DNA of 64,000 nucleotides from Sipunculus nudus (taxonomy: Eukaryota; Annelida; Sipuncula; Golfingiida; Sipunculidae): positions 42,746,401 through 42,810,400 of the forward strand of contig CM049317.1 in the NCBI GenBank assembly GCA_026874595.1, in the 5' to 3' direction. Position 1 is the first letter of the stretch. Every line of letters starts with the position of its first letter. Shown here one piece after another: positions 29,936 through 41,017 of the stretch. The translations under genes and the position numbers were made by a program. The notes under the pieces are model-generated. The model had not been told where the DNA came from. It searched no databases and worked only from the letters and a program-made list of their open reading frames with translations.

Positions 29936-31279
29936 CCATTCTACACAACACAGCACATCTGTAGACCCAAGAACAGCTGAATCTCAGTTCAAGAGAATGA
30001 CCATTTTATCACTTCTAACCAGCAGCTGACATTCTCTAATACTACAAGGTTCATGTACAGACTCAAACCTCGCATATAATAAGGCCAATTCAACATACAA
30101 ATACTGGAAAAATATTTGACACAGCCCAGCCAAGACTTCGACCAAGAATAATTGGCACAGGTAATACACAAATACAGAAACTAAAAATGCATGCAGTTCT
30201 TTTATATCATTATTTTGATAGCTTTGAACATTTTCAATCTACCATATCTTTTCTTCCAGTTTATACATGCAGGCCCGTAGGCGGACTGCTGAGTTGGAGG
30301 GTTCGTTTTCAGTGATGGTGGAACCTTTATATATATGCTGTTTCTAGCTATACTTGAAATATGTATAAATAAAAAAAAAAATGACCAGCAGGCGAGGCAG
30401 TTAGTAGCTGAAAGAGTCAGAATTATATTGAAATTCTATGACAAATGGCGCAGTATATAGGACAGAATTTGGCCGGAGCTGGAACTTTAAGGGATCAATT
30501 AAGATCCCGGGGCACTTCTGCGAGTTCCGAATAAAAACAAACTAATTAGGTATAAACATTGTACTGTATGATAATGAAATTAGTAGACTGAACTATTTAG
30601 AGGGTGTATAGCCTAAAGGCTGACAAAATAAACGATCCAAGTAACTTAAAAGAGCCTCGGTGAATAAAATCCATATTAATATTAAACATATTAAATGATA
30701 ATTATGTCATTCCTCGGTCCGTACAGGCAAGGGGCACACAGCAGGTGTGCTCCACTTCAACATATATCTATATAGCAAAGCGCCAGCTTGCCCTCCAGTA
30801 CTCTTGTGGAGCTGGCCTGATCCCTGATCTGAATTATTCATAAATTATATAGTATTACCCCCTGAAAACTCCCATACCTGACCATTTTTTTTAGCAACAG
30901 CCTTAGACTTTCAGAACCAATATCTTAAATCTATGTATTCATGGTATTTGAAAATTAAATCAACAGTGCTTACAAGAAAACAATATGCGATAGTCAAAGT
31001 ATAGGGTGAAATTCATGGTAGTGTTTTTACATTTGTTGATTACTTTAAAAATACATTGAATTTCTGACCTGATCTCCAGTGTTTACTTAAATCTAAATTA
31101 ACTGTAGTTATTTTTTTGGATGAACTGAGTTCTAGCTTAAGCGGTTAACATATTCATAAAGTAAAAAGATTCTCGACTAAACACAGGATCCAGTCCATGA
31201 TTACTCAAAACTGACCAAATTTTCTTCATATATATCAAACATATAATGAAATGTACCGTGCCTTAATCAGAACAGTACA
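29936..31279. other. Helentron 3' flank and unassigned sequence
   Basis: The first 300 bases probably belong to the Helentron 3' region, but no terminal hairpin is recognisable. 30270-30310 (CAGGCCCGTAGGCGGACTGC) resembles, in diverged and opposite form, 32035-32075, suggesting a dispersed repeat. The rest is unidentified. Confidence 0.35.
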
Positions 31280-31530
31280 AGCTAAACAATTTTTCAGTCT
31301 TGAATTGTTGAAATAGGTTTTGAATGCAATCTGGTTTAGTTTAATTTTTCAAAGGAACAAACACAGTGACCTAGTTTCCGGTTTAGTAGGACGTCTGTAC
31401 ATCGTACTGTATGTTAAATTTTTAAAATCCGTAGATAACGATGAAAAAACAAGCTAATCTAACGGGCAGACAAACTGCTGATAGGACGACTATAGACGGC
31501 TGATCATCACTATATACTCTTCTGAACCAA
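31280..31530 (-). repeat. Old HINE family-1 fragment, minus strand
   Basis: AAAGGAACAAACACAGTGAC CTAGTTTCCGGTTTAGTAGG is the decayed reverse complement of the family body (compare 1720-1780), followed by a GACGACTATAGACGGCTGAT remnant of the head. Confidence 0.55.
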
Positions 31531-32619
31531 CCAAGCAATATGCGAGGCCGTTTTATTTTACAACCCCAACATATCGAAAAGTTCCATAAGCTCATTTATA
31601 AATCTCAATATGATGTTTCTTAACTTTTTGTTTGGTTTCTTCCTTTATTTGTTATTTTGATCGGAACAAGCTGGGTTTGGTCCCTTGGCATGTATGCCCT
31701 CTGTGCGTGCGTTTTTGACACAGTGGCCTTATAGTTACATCCGTCAGCCCGGAAACAATAGGGTGCTACTGTCCTCTTTGCATGAGAAGGGGCAATCAAC
31801 AGTTTTCTCTTGTTTCAGGGGTGAAATTAAACATTTTGAACCATAATTGCAATCTTCATCCCTGACAGAGCTTAAGAAAAGAGGCCACTTTAAACAATCT
31901 TTATACAGAAATATAGTCTCTCCCTGTGAGGACATGCATGGAACCGGACAGAAGGGGTTTTAACATAAAGTTCTGTATAATTTTCCTAGATTATAGCATA
32001 TCTGTATTCGTCAGGTGGAACTCAGATGCTCGGAAGGGGGGTTCGTCCGAACCCCCCAAGCCTACGGGCTTGACATGTCACCTGTTCTTTATAGGTTCTT
32101 TAATTTTCAAATATCACTATCAGCCCATGCTACCAAAGTACACCAAATTCACAGTACTTCAATTTATAATGACTGCATCTTTTGCGGGGCCCTTCCTTAC
32201 CTGTCAGTTTTCTAGTTTTCTTTTAAATTCAGTTTCAGCATTTGTGATTTAAAAATAATAAAACGTGTATGCATTATACGACCGATATGAGCTACACTCC
32301 CGATAAATTATGATTGCAACTTAGAATTCTAATATTTTAACTTATATTTTCAGATTTTTTTATTACAAATTTATAAAACTTGTAAATAAAAAAAATGATT
32401 TAGATAAAAACTATAAATGGAAAAAGTGGGTATGCTAAAAAAAATAGGCTTAAATATAAACTAATGCATTACTCCATTCGTCCTTCCTGTCTACTTGCCT
32501 GTCCATCTGTAAATATTTCATATGCATCACAGTATCTCAAAACTTTTACTGTTTTTCTTCATGATAGTCTTGTCAGAGTATTAGTTTTGCTATCATATAT
32601 TTAGAACTTACCATAACCA
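31531..32619. other. Unassigned sequence
   Basis: The open frames in this stretch show no domain. 32030-32090 holds an inverted GGGGGGTTCG/CGAACCCCCC hairpin, perhaps a small dispersed element. Confidence 0.3.
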
Positions 32620-32745
32620 AGTAGGAGGGCCCCTTTCCTCTTAGCTTCTCATATGCTTGTATATATGAAAAACTAAAAAATAGAATATTTTGCATTTGCA
32701 AAAATTTCATACTTCAGCTGAGCGCCGTGACCCATGGGTCCCTTG
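32620..32745 (+). mobile_element. HINE family-1 3' end fragment
   Basis: The tail CTCTTAGCTTCTCATATGC ... TTTTGCATTTGCAAAAATTT leads to CTTCAGCTGAGCGCCGTGAC, CCATGGGTCCCTTG|TTT. It directly abuts a family-2 head. Confidence 0.75.
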
Positions 32746-33490
32746 TTTAGCAAACCTGTGAGCTTATGCGATGGCGAGTGTCATCCATCCGCCGTCCAAG
32801 GCTGGCTGTCCGCCGTCCATGGCTGTAAGTCAGAAACCATCTAAGCTAGCAGCTCCAAATTACATGTAAGGATTAGGCACATGTGAATCTTGTTGCCCTA
32901 GAGCCTATCTGCATTAATTTAGATTTTATAGAGAAAAAGCTTAAAAACCTTTAAAAATCTTCTTCCCTGAAACCGTTCAACCAAATTGTCCAATATTTCA
33001 CAGAAATGTTCCCTGGAACAATCTCTCTCAAGTTTGTTCAAATGGTTCCAGTTCGGTGATTTTTTACCGAGTTACAGGAGGTTGAACTTAGTCATCTGTC
33101 CAGAAAAACACACTAAAATTAAAATCTCAGAAACGGCTGGAGCTATCATCACCAAATTTTATGCCAATGTTTGTCTCATTAGTCATAACTGAAATTGAGG
33201 TATTGGTGGCGCCACCTACATTGATCTGTTTTTTACAAGCAAAAATGTAATTTTAGACTCTTCCAGCTTATACATTTTATGGTGAAACTGTTAAGCTGAT
33301 TGGTTTAAACTTTACAAGAATATTCTATGGTTGGGTTCTGCCAGTTTTATAAGAATAGATTGGGTAAATACAGCTTTTAAAAAAGCAGTGTAGCCAATTA
33401 AAAGGCTCTCTGTTTTTGAAAACAGATTTGACAACATGCCAGGTTTCAGCAGCCAAGTCAAGAGGTCACTCAGTTCAACCAGGTGGGGTC
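32746..33490 (+). mobile_element. HINE family-2 copy, 3' truncated
   Basis: Head TTTAGCAAACCTGTGAGCTT ATGCGATGGCG with CATCCGCCGTCC. The body has the GGTGGCGCCACCTACATTGA palindrome site at 33206-33217 and CAAGTCAAGAGGTCACTCAG near its end. Confidence 0.7.
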
Positions 33491-33509
33491 CAGACATTAC
33501 CATGGCGAC

Positions 33510-33590
33510 TGACCTGGCTCTGTCTGGTGTCTAGACAATGTGTCTAGACGTCTAGACACATCGTGAAGACGTCTAGACATCGTCTAGAAG
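33510..33590. repeat. Cluster of GTCTAGAC palindromes
   Basis: 33538-33561 is a perfect 24-base palindrome built from two GTCTAGAC motifs around ACGT. Further GTCTAGA(C) motifs lie at 33527, 33570 and 33580. No surrounding element explains it. Confidence 0.75.
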
Positions 33591-33656
33591 CAGAATGCCC
33601 AGATCAGTACTATTGGAACTATATATTTCAACTGTTTAAAAAAAACTTGGTTTGCA

Positions 33657-33962
33657 TTTTTAGCGAATCTGTTATAGCTTATGCAATGGTGTGGCATTGT
33701 CCGTCGTGCGTCATCGCTATCTTAAAAAGGGCAGGAGCTAGCATAACCAAATTTTTGGCAAAAAATTAGTCATCTAAAAAATTCAATCGGATTTTGCTTA
33801 TTTCTTGGCTAACTGCATTTTCTTAGATTTTATAGGGATGAAGCTAAAAAACATTAAAAAATGTTCTCAGAAATCATGCTGCCAATTTGTCTGTTCATCT
33901 GTCCTAATAATCCTCCCTGGCAGAAAGAATATGACCAAATTATCCTGACTGATACATCCTAG
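33657..33962 (+). mobile_element. HINE family-2 5' fragment
   Basis: TTTTTAGCGAATCTGTTATA GCTTATGCAATGGTGTGGC with TGTCCGTCGTGCGTCATCG, cut at 33962 where the next element starts in a T run. Confidence 0.68.
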
Positions 33963-36900
33963 TTTTTAGCTCAGCTGACTGTAAGTCAACTGAGGTATAG
34001 GAATGGAGCTTTGTCGCAGGGCACAAATCGTAACTGCTGGTCCTAGAAACTTCTTAGTGAACATCCAAGGATGTCAAAAAATCTTCGAAACCTAAAATTA
34101 ATTCACTGTGACCTATATCCTCCAAGCTATGCGGCTTGAAAGTACCCCCCCCCCCCCCCGAATAATCAAAAATATAATACGAAACCTCCAATATTCTGAT
34201 AATTTATGCATGGATTGTCATGAATCTTGCCTTGAATATTGACCGTGACTAGTTTTGTCAGTTCCCGAAAAGTGGTGGCGCCACCTGTATTTTTTCTTAT
34301 TTTTACGAATATTTTTCTATTTTTTTTACTACAAAATGACAACAATCATGTCAGTTTCTCACCTGTTATTACATCTAGTGTCCCAAAACCTGGTGTGTTT
34401 ATTGATCACAAGTTGGTACCCTGTCTGTATGTCTGTTTGTCTGTCTGTCTGTCTGTCCATCCGTCCATCTTCACAAATTTGTTTCTAGAGGATACTCCAG
34501 GTTGTATTGACACATGGGTTTTAAACTTCACTTACATATGGCCTACTATAAAGCAAGAACCTATATGATTTTGGGGTCACAAGGTCAGGGTCACAAGACT
34601 CACATATTTAAAAAGATTATGGCTGCATTTTAAGCCAAGCTTTTCATCCCAAACGTTCCATCTTGCACATGACTTGCCAGTATGGGGAGAGCATAAATGA
34701 ATTGGGGTCCAAAGGTCAAGGTCACAGGGGCCATCTGTTCACAAGTTAGTTTCCAGATGATAACTCCGGTTTAGTTTGACATATTGGTTTCAAACTTAAC
34801 TTATATATATGGCTCACAACTAAAGTAAGAACCCAAAGGTCAAAGTCACAGGACCCATTTCTTTAAAAGGAATGTGTATGCATTTCAAGCCAAACTTTTC
34901 ATCACAAACCTTCCATCTTCAAGATATTACTCACCTGCCAATAGGGTAAGATTTGTAGCTCGGCTGACTATAAGTCATCTGAGCTATAGTCGTGGTCCGT
35001 CGTCCGTCCGTCTGTCCGTCCGTAGATGTGGCACGTTTTGAAACCGTAAGACCTAATAATCCAAAATTCGGCATAATGTTAAATATCCCCAAGATCCCCT
35101 ACCAAGCCGAAAACTGGGTCTTGGCGACTTCGTTCCTTTGGGAAATAAAGGAAAAACCTCAATTTTTTTTATTAAAATCCTATTTGCACACTTCAGGACT
35201 GCCTTATATCAAAACCACTCATCTGTTTTTCCTCATATTTACCATAAATATTCTTCTATATAGTTCCTATGTACATGTCAGAAATTAAGTCTGTTAAGTA
35301 TAAATTCTTTAAGTTGTGGGCCCGAACATAATGGACTTTGTAAAAAATCAGGAAAAATATTTACTCACTTAACATGAAAAAATTTGAAACTAGAGTCTAT
35401 TTTCCCAAGTATATAACTATGTTTAATTAAGATTCAATTGTTTACCCAAAATTAGATATGAATTTTGTAAATTTTTTAAGTTATTAGCATAAAAATAAAA
35501 TCAGTACCTTAAATTTTGCCCAACTTTAACCATGGCACATTTTTTTCCTGTAAGTACCATTGATTTAATTTTCACAGCATGTTAACATGAATATTTAATT
35601 TGTTTAAATCTGAAATTTGAAAATAAAAGCTTGAAAATTAACCTAGTTATTGATTTTTTTTCTTGAGGCTCTATTGTAGTCATTTGCTTTGATTACAGAT
35701 TACACATGCAGGGTCCCACTCCAGGTCACTGGAAGTCAGCTATGCCAGGGTTTCTGATTTGTTACAGTCACTGGGGGAGATCCCCTGCTGTGACAGGTGT
35801 CATATCACCACCCCAAGCATCCCCCCCCCCACCCCGCGCACATCCAACCCACCAAATGTTATGCAGTATTTGTTATTGTTTTCACTGTATCTCCTTAATT
35901 GTATTGCGATTTCCACTCCGATATGCAAAAACTTTCCTTGAAAAGGTAATTCAAGGTGTAATCCAGAAGATGCAATGTTGTGTAATGTAGCATGTTTAAA
36001 GAAATCAGTTTTCTTTTAAATGATTTTAACAAATATAATTGAACCCATCAGTAAGCTTTAATTTATAAAATATGAAGCACATTATGGATAAATAAAGACA
36101 CAATTAAAAACTGTGAAATCTAAATCAAGTATTATTTTTAGATATTTATTGTTTTGCAGATTTAAAAGATATAGTTTTGTGGTAAAAAATAAAAAAAAAA
36201 CATTTGTATGCATGATGTGGTGTTATCTGACAAGATTGAGATTTATGATGATGCAATTGAGAATTATGAATCAACTTTTATATTCAGATATATATGTTAT
36301 ATTGGAAATGTATAGAAATATAAAATAAATTAAAAAAAAAAATTGATGTGATAAAAAAAGAGGATTTAATACAAACATTTGTTCATTATTTCTCTGCCTC
36401 AGCAGAATTTGAGATCAGGCTTGTTTGCCCTGTTTTATGTTGTTAATTAGTTCTATTTCAACTGTATACATTGAATAAAAAAATACATATATATTTAATA
36501 ATATATATTATACAAAAAATAGGTTCAATTGTACAAATGTATAAACTACTGAAATGTCAACAGTTGATTAAAAAGCCAACTGATGATCATGGTAATAGTA
36601 CAGATCATTTGTTCACCATTTGCTCACATGCTTCAGTTTCAACTTTAGGAAACACATGGTAAGGTCAAAAAAATATTATTTGCAACAATTTCTTGCTCAT
36701 CAATACAAACTAATCATATAAACCAACCATGACCTTTATTACCTCTTCAACTTACACTTTATCTCCATTTGATATTATTTTAGATTTTTACCTTCAAGGT
36801 CAACTTCAGCTGAGCATAGTGACCCATGGGTCCCTTGTTTTCGATTTGGAGTCATAGGGTCAAAGGTCAAGGTCACAGGGCCCATCCATTCACAAAGTTT

Positions 36901-37111
36901 GTTAGTTTATGGATGATAATTCTGCATTGGCTAGACAGATTGACTTCAAACTTGATCTATTAATGACCCACCACTTAAATAAGAAACATTTTGATTTTCA
37001 GGGTCCAGAGGTCAAAGGTGAAGGTTACAGGACCGTCATTCTGAAAAAAAAATTCTACAAAATTTCCTTATAGACAAATACTGCTGAGCGTTGAGACCCC
37101 TGGGTCCCTAG
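33963..37111 (+). mobile_element. HINE family-3 copy, split by a nested element (33963-34953 and 36838-37111)
   Basis: Head TTTTTAGCTCAGCTGACTGT, one GGCACAAATCGTAAC unit, a poly-C run, GGTGGCGCCACCTGTATTTT at 34274-34293, and a (CTGT)n tract at 34427-34458. Then come repeats of GGTCAAGGTCACAGG type. It resumes after the nested element with GGAGTCATAGGGTCAAAGGT and ends CTGCTGAGCGTTGAGACCCC TGGGTCCCTAG|TT. Confidence 0.72.
34954..36837 (+). mobile_element. HINE family-1, near full length, nested in family 3
   Basis: Head TGTAGCTCGGCTGACTATAA GTCATCTGAGCTATAGTCG with GTCCGTCCGTC; end CTTCAGCTGAGCATAGTGAC CCATGGGTCCCTTG|TTT. The 3' half carries the block at 35700-36340 also found at 840-1245(-) and 7540-7870. 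About 1.9 kb, no coding potential. Confidence 0.82.
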
Positions 37112-37374
37112 TTATACATAGTCTACAACAAAGCTCACATTGTTTTCTTTCCTGACACATTACACCAAGTGTGACACAAACAACCCGCCTCATAAGTTAG
37201 TACACCCTTTTTTATGTGACCACAATAGCACAAACTCACACTTGCTTATACAACTCCTTTAATTAAATGAGTGGCCCCATGTAAGCTTTTATATTTATGA
37301 CACAAAGTTATAGTGGGTGTCTTTATTGTACCGGCAAAATAGGCATTTGTATGTAATCAGTTATTTTACCCGTA

Positions 37375-37519
37375 ACGGCAAAATGGCTCTAGGACAACTA
37401 CCCCCCAGACAATTACCCCCTTGACAATTACCCCCCCCCCCCCCGACAGTTGTCTTGAGTAATTGTGGGGGGGTAATTGTCCGAGGGGTAGTTGTCCTGT
37501 TGCCCGGCAAAATAGCCTC
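37375..37519. repeat. Foldback of GGACAACTACCCC / GGGGTAGTTGTCC type
   Basis: 37391-37440 (AGGACAACTACCCCC... ACAATTACCCCC) pairs with 37461-37499 (AATTGTGGGGGGG... GGGGTAGTTGTCCTG). It is flanked by near-direct repeats CGGCAAAATGGCTCT (37375) and CGGCAAAATAGCCTCT (37504). It may be a small foldback element with a target duplication. GGGGGTAATTGTCC occurs also at 43970 and, altered, at 48070. Confidence 0.6.
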
Positions 37520-37523
37520 TCCC

Positions 37524-38875
37524 TTTTTAACAAACCTGTGAGCTTATGCGATGGTGCGGCGTCGTACGTCCTGCGTCGTCTGTATGTTAACGATAGCTCT
37601 CTCAAAAATGGCAGGAGTTAGCATCACTAAATTTTTTGCAAATAATCAGTCATCTGAAAAACAGTATCGGATTTTGTAATTTTTTTTCTAACTGCATTTT
37701 CTTTGATTTTATTTGGAAAAAGCTAAAAAAAAAAGCTTTAAAAATCTTCTTCTCCGAAACTGTCCAGCCAAATATGTCCAATATTTCACAGAAATGATTC
37801 CTGGAACAATCTCAAGTTTGTTCGAATGGTTCCAGTACAGAGAATTTTGGCCTAGTTACAGGAGGTTGAACTTTTGTAATCTGTCCAAAAAAGCATATAA
37901 AAATTTCAATCTCAGAAACGGCTGGAGCTATCATCACCAAATTTTATGTCAATGTTGGTCACATAGGTCATATCTGAATTGAGGTATTAGTGGCGCCACC
38001 TATATCGGCCTTTTTTGTACGGGGGTCATCAGTGCCCGTATCATACTGAGAGTTGCAAAAAACTTCTTCTCTGAAACCATGTAACCAAAATGTTAAATAT
38101 CGCACAGAAATGATCCTAGGGTAGTGCTTTCTGAAGTTTGTTCAAATGGTCTCTGTTCAGTGACTTTTGGCTGAGTTATGGGAAGCTGAATTTAGTCATA
38201 TGCTGTAACAGCCCATTTTAGCTCAGTGGCTACAAAGATCTTCTCCTCAAAAACCACTGGGCCAAATTCTTAAATCTCACACAAATGGTTTTGGTTCAGT
38301 GATTTTTGGCTGAGTTATGGGAAGCTTAACTTAGCCATTTTGCTGTATTTTCCCATATGAGTTATAAACCTGTAAAATTTTTTTTGACTGACCCTACTGA
38401 GGCCAATTTGTTTAATATTTTACAAGAATAATCCCCTGAATAATTCTTATAATAATTGTCTTTTATGGTTCCAAAGAATGAATTTTGGCTGAATTATAAA
38501 GGTTTAATTGAGTCATTTTACCATATATGTTAGCTGTGTGAAGCAGATACACAGATACATCTAGATACATCTGGCACCAGTTTATCAGCATTTATTACAT
38601 CATGCCTCTAGACATTTAGATTTCAGGTTATCTATGGTTAATATTGACAAGAATGTTTTTTAAAAGCTTTTAAAAAATGTAGATTTATGATTTTTAGATA
38701 TTCCTCATGCCAGGCAATGTTTACAATCACAGCTACACAGCTCTCTGTGGGTATATAAAGACGGCTGTACATGGATTATAAATAATTGGTATCCATAGTC
38801 AAATTAATTCAAGATTTTGCCATCAGTGAGATGTATCTGTATTATAATTTTGCATTCAATATGCATCTGTATTAA
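37524..38875 (+). mobile_element. HINE family-2 copy, 3' truncated
   Basis: Head TTTTTAACAAACCTGTGAGC TTATGCGATGGTGCGGC; body with GTGGCGCCACCTATATCGGC (37990-38009) and repeated TTCTTCTCYGAAACYGT...CAAATGGTTCCAGT modules. It ends where the next family-2 head starts. Confidence 0.75.
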
Positions 38876-41017
38876 TTTTTAGTGAACCTGTGAACTAATG
38901 CGATGGTGTGGTGGGGTTTGTCTTCTGTACGTTTACCCATACTATTTTGAAAATGATTGGAGCTAGCACCATTAAATCTAATGCAAAAAATTAGCCATCT
39001 GAAAATTTTCTTCTATCATCACCAAATTTTTTGCCAGTGTTGGTCACATTAGTCATATATGAAATTCAGGTATTGGTGGCGCCACCTGAATCGACCTATT
39101 TTTGTACGGGGTCATTGGTCATCTGTACATTAATCCATAATTTCTCAGGAATAGCAGGAGCTACCATTCCCAGATTTTATGCAATAATCTGTCACATATC
39201 AAATTTTGTGTGATTCAGCTTATTTTTTTGCTATCTGCATTTACTTAGATTTTATAAGGAAAAAGCTGACAATATTTTAAAAGTCGTCTTCTTGTAGACG
39301 GTCCAACCCAATTGTTAAATATTTCATATAAATGATCCCAGAGGCAAGCCCTCTCAAGTTTGTTCAAATGGTTTGCATTTGATGAATTTTAGTGGAGTTA
39401 CACAAATTTGAACAGTCATTCGGCCAAGTAAGCATACTGACATAGTACTCTCAGAAATGACAGAAGCTAGCATTACCAGGTATTGTGCAAATGTTGGGCA
39501 CATGACTCATATTTGAAGTTGTAGATTTAGTGCTGCCACCTACATTGACCGGTTTTTATGGGCAAAAAACCTCATAATTTTAGCCTCTTTCAGCTTAATG
39601 ATGAAACTGTCAAGTTGAATTGTTCAAATTTTTAAAAGAATTATCCTAGGACATGGTTCTTTCAATCATATCAGAATATACTGAGTTTATTGATTTTTGG
39701 TTGAGTCGTGATAGGCTTAAGTTGGTCTTATGGCCATTATTATGTCTTTTTCAAACTGAGGACTGCAATAGTGTTCTTCTGCAAAATTATTATTTCAATT
39801 ATATCTTCTGTAACATTGCACAAAAATTATTCTTAGGTGGCTTTTGTTCAAGTTTACTAGAATGATTTTTGGCAGAACTATTGGACCTTTAACAATGAAA
39901 GTACTGCAATTTTTTATTATTCTAGATATTTTGATTAAAAGTTTATGAATATGTCGGCTTGAAAAAAGAAATTTTAACCAAAGTCTTCAGTATGTGTAAA
40001 CACATATACCAACAGGCCAAGATTGAATCTGTATCTTTAAATAGGTTGAGAAACTGCCAACTGTTTCAGATTTGGGAACAGATCAAGAGTTCAATCAGTG
40101 CAGCCAGATATAGGTCAAGAGTTCAATCAGTGCAGCCAAGCACATGGCATGTGATCACCTAATGGGTGACATGTGAACACCTCATGGGCACCATGTGATC
40201 ACTTCATGGGTGTCAAGCCCCTCAGGGCAGGGCCCCTGCATGACCTTATGCAATGGTGTGGCTACTATTTCAGATTTGGCAACAGGCTAGAGGTCAGTCT
40301 GGATCTATTTATAGCTTTGGTAGACTGCCAACTGTATCAGATTAGGCAACAGGTCAAGAGTTCACTCAGTGCAGCCAGGTATGGGTCAGGAGTTTACTCA
40401 GTGCAGTAGCTGCATTCTATTTATAGCTTTGGCAGACTGCCAACTGTGCCAGATTATGCAACAGGTCAAGAGTTCACTCAGTGCAGCCAGGTACAGGTCA
40501 AAAGTTCACTCAGTCTGGCCAGGTGCAGGTCATGAGTTCACTCTGTGCAGTAGTCTGAGCAAGCAATTTGTCACAGTTCACTCGGGGCAACAGCCTTTCT
40601 CACCTAAGCCTGGTCAGCCCCATGCATCAGACTCAAGTTTGATGTATTGGCCTAATATTTTGACCTGTGTATGTGTCTTTGATGGCTTTCTCGCTCACAA
40701 GACAGGTGTCGCTACTTACCATGACTTTTGCACACGTTTATCTCAGGAGGGGTTTGATATATCAGTCTGAAATTGGGCGTATGTATATATCTCTGATAGC
40801 TTCGTTGTATACAAGACTGGTGGTGCCAGCTACAATCTTTTTAGTGTTGTGTGCACCTATGCCAGAATTTCAGCAGTGATGTTTGTGTAATTGTTTCTTA
40901 TTCAAAATGTTTAGTACTTTCATAGTTCATATACATGAAAAGTAATGGTCCAGCATTGAAGCATCATACCTGGTATATTTCCCAATGCACAGGTTCGCAT
41001 TAGGCCTGTAGGCCTTG
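38876..41017 (+). mobile_element. HINE family-2, full length
   Basis: Head TTTTTAGTGAACCTGTGAAC TAATGCGATGGTG; palindrome site GGTGGCGCCACCTGAATCGA (39076); tandem modules GGTCAAGAGTTCACTCAGTG (40340-40560). End CACAGGTTCGCATTAGGCCT, GTAGGCCTTG|TTT. GCGAACCTGTG (family head) and its reverse complement near the 3' end form a subterminal inverted repeat, and the palindrome AGGCCTGTAGGCCT forms the terminal hairpin. About 2.1 kb, non-autonomous. Confidence 0.82.
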
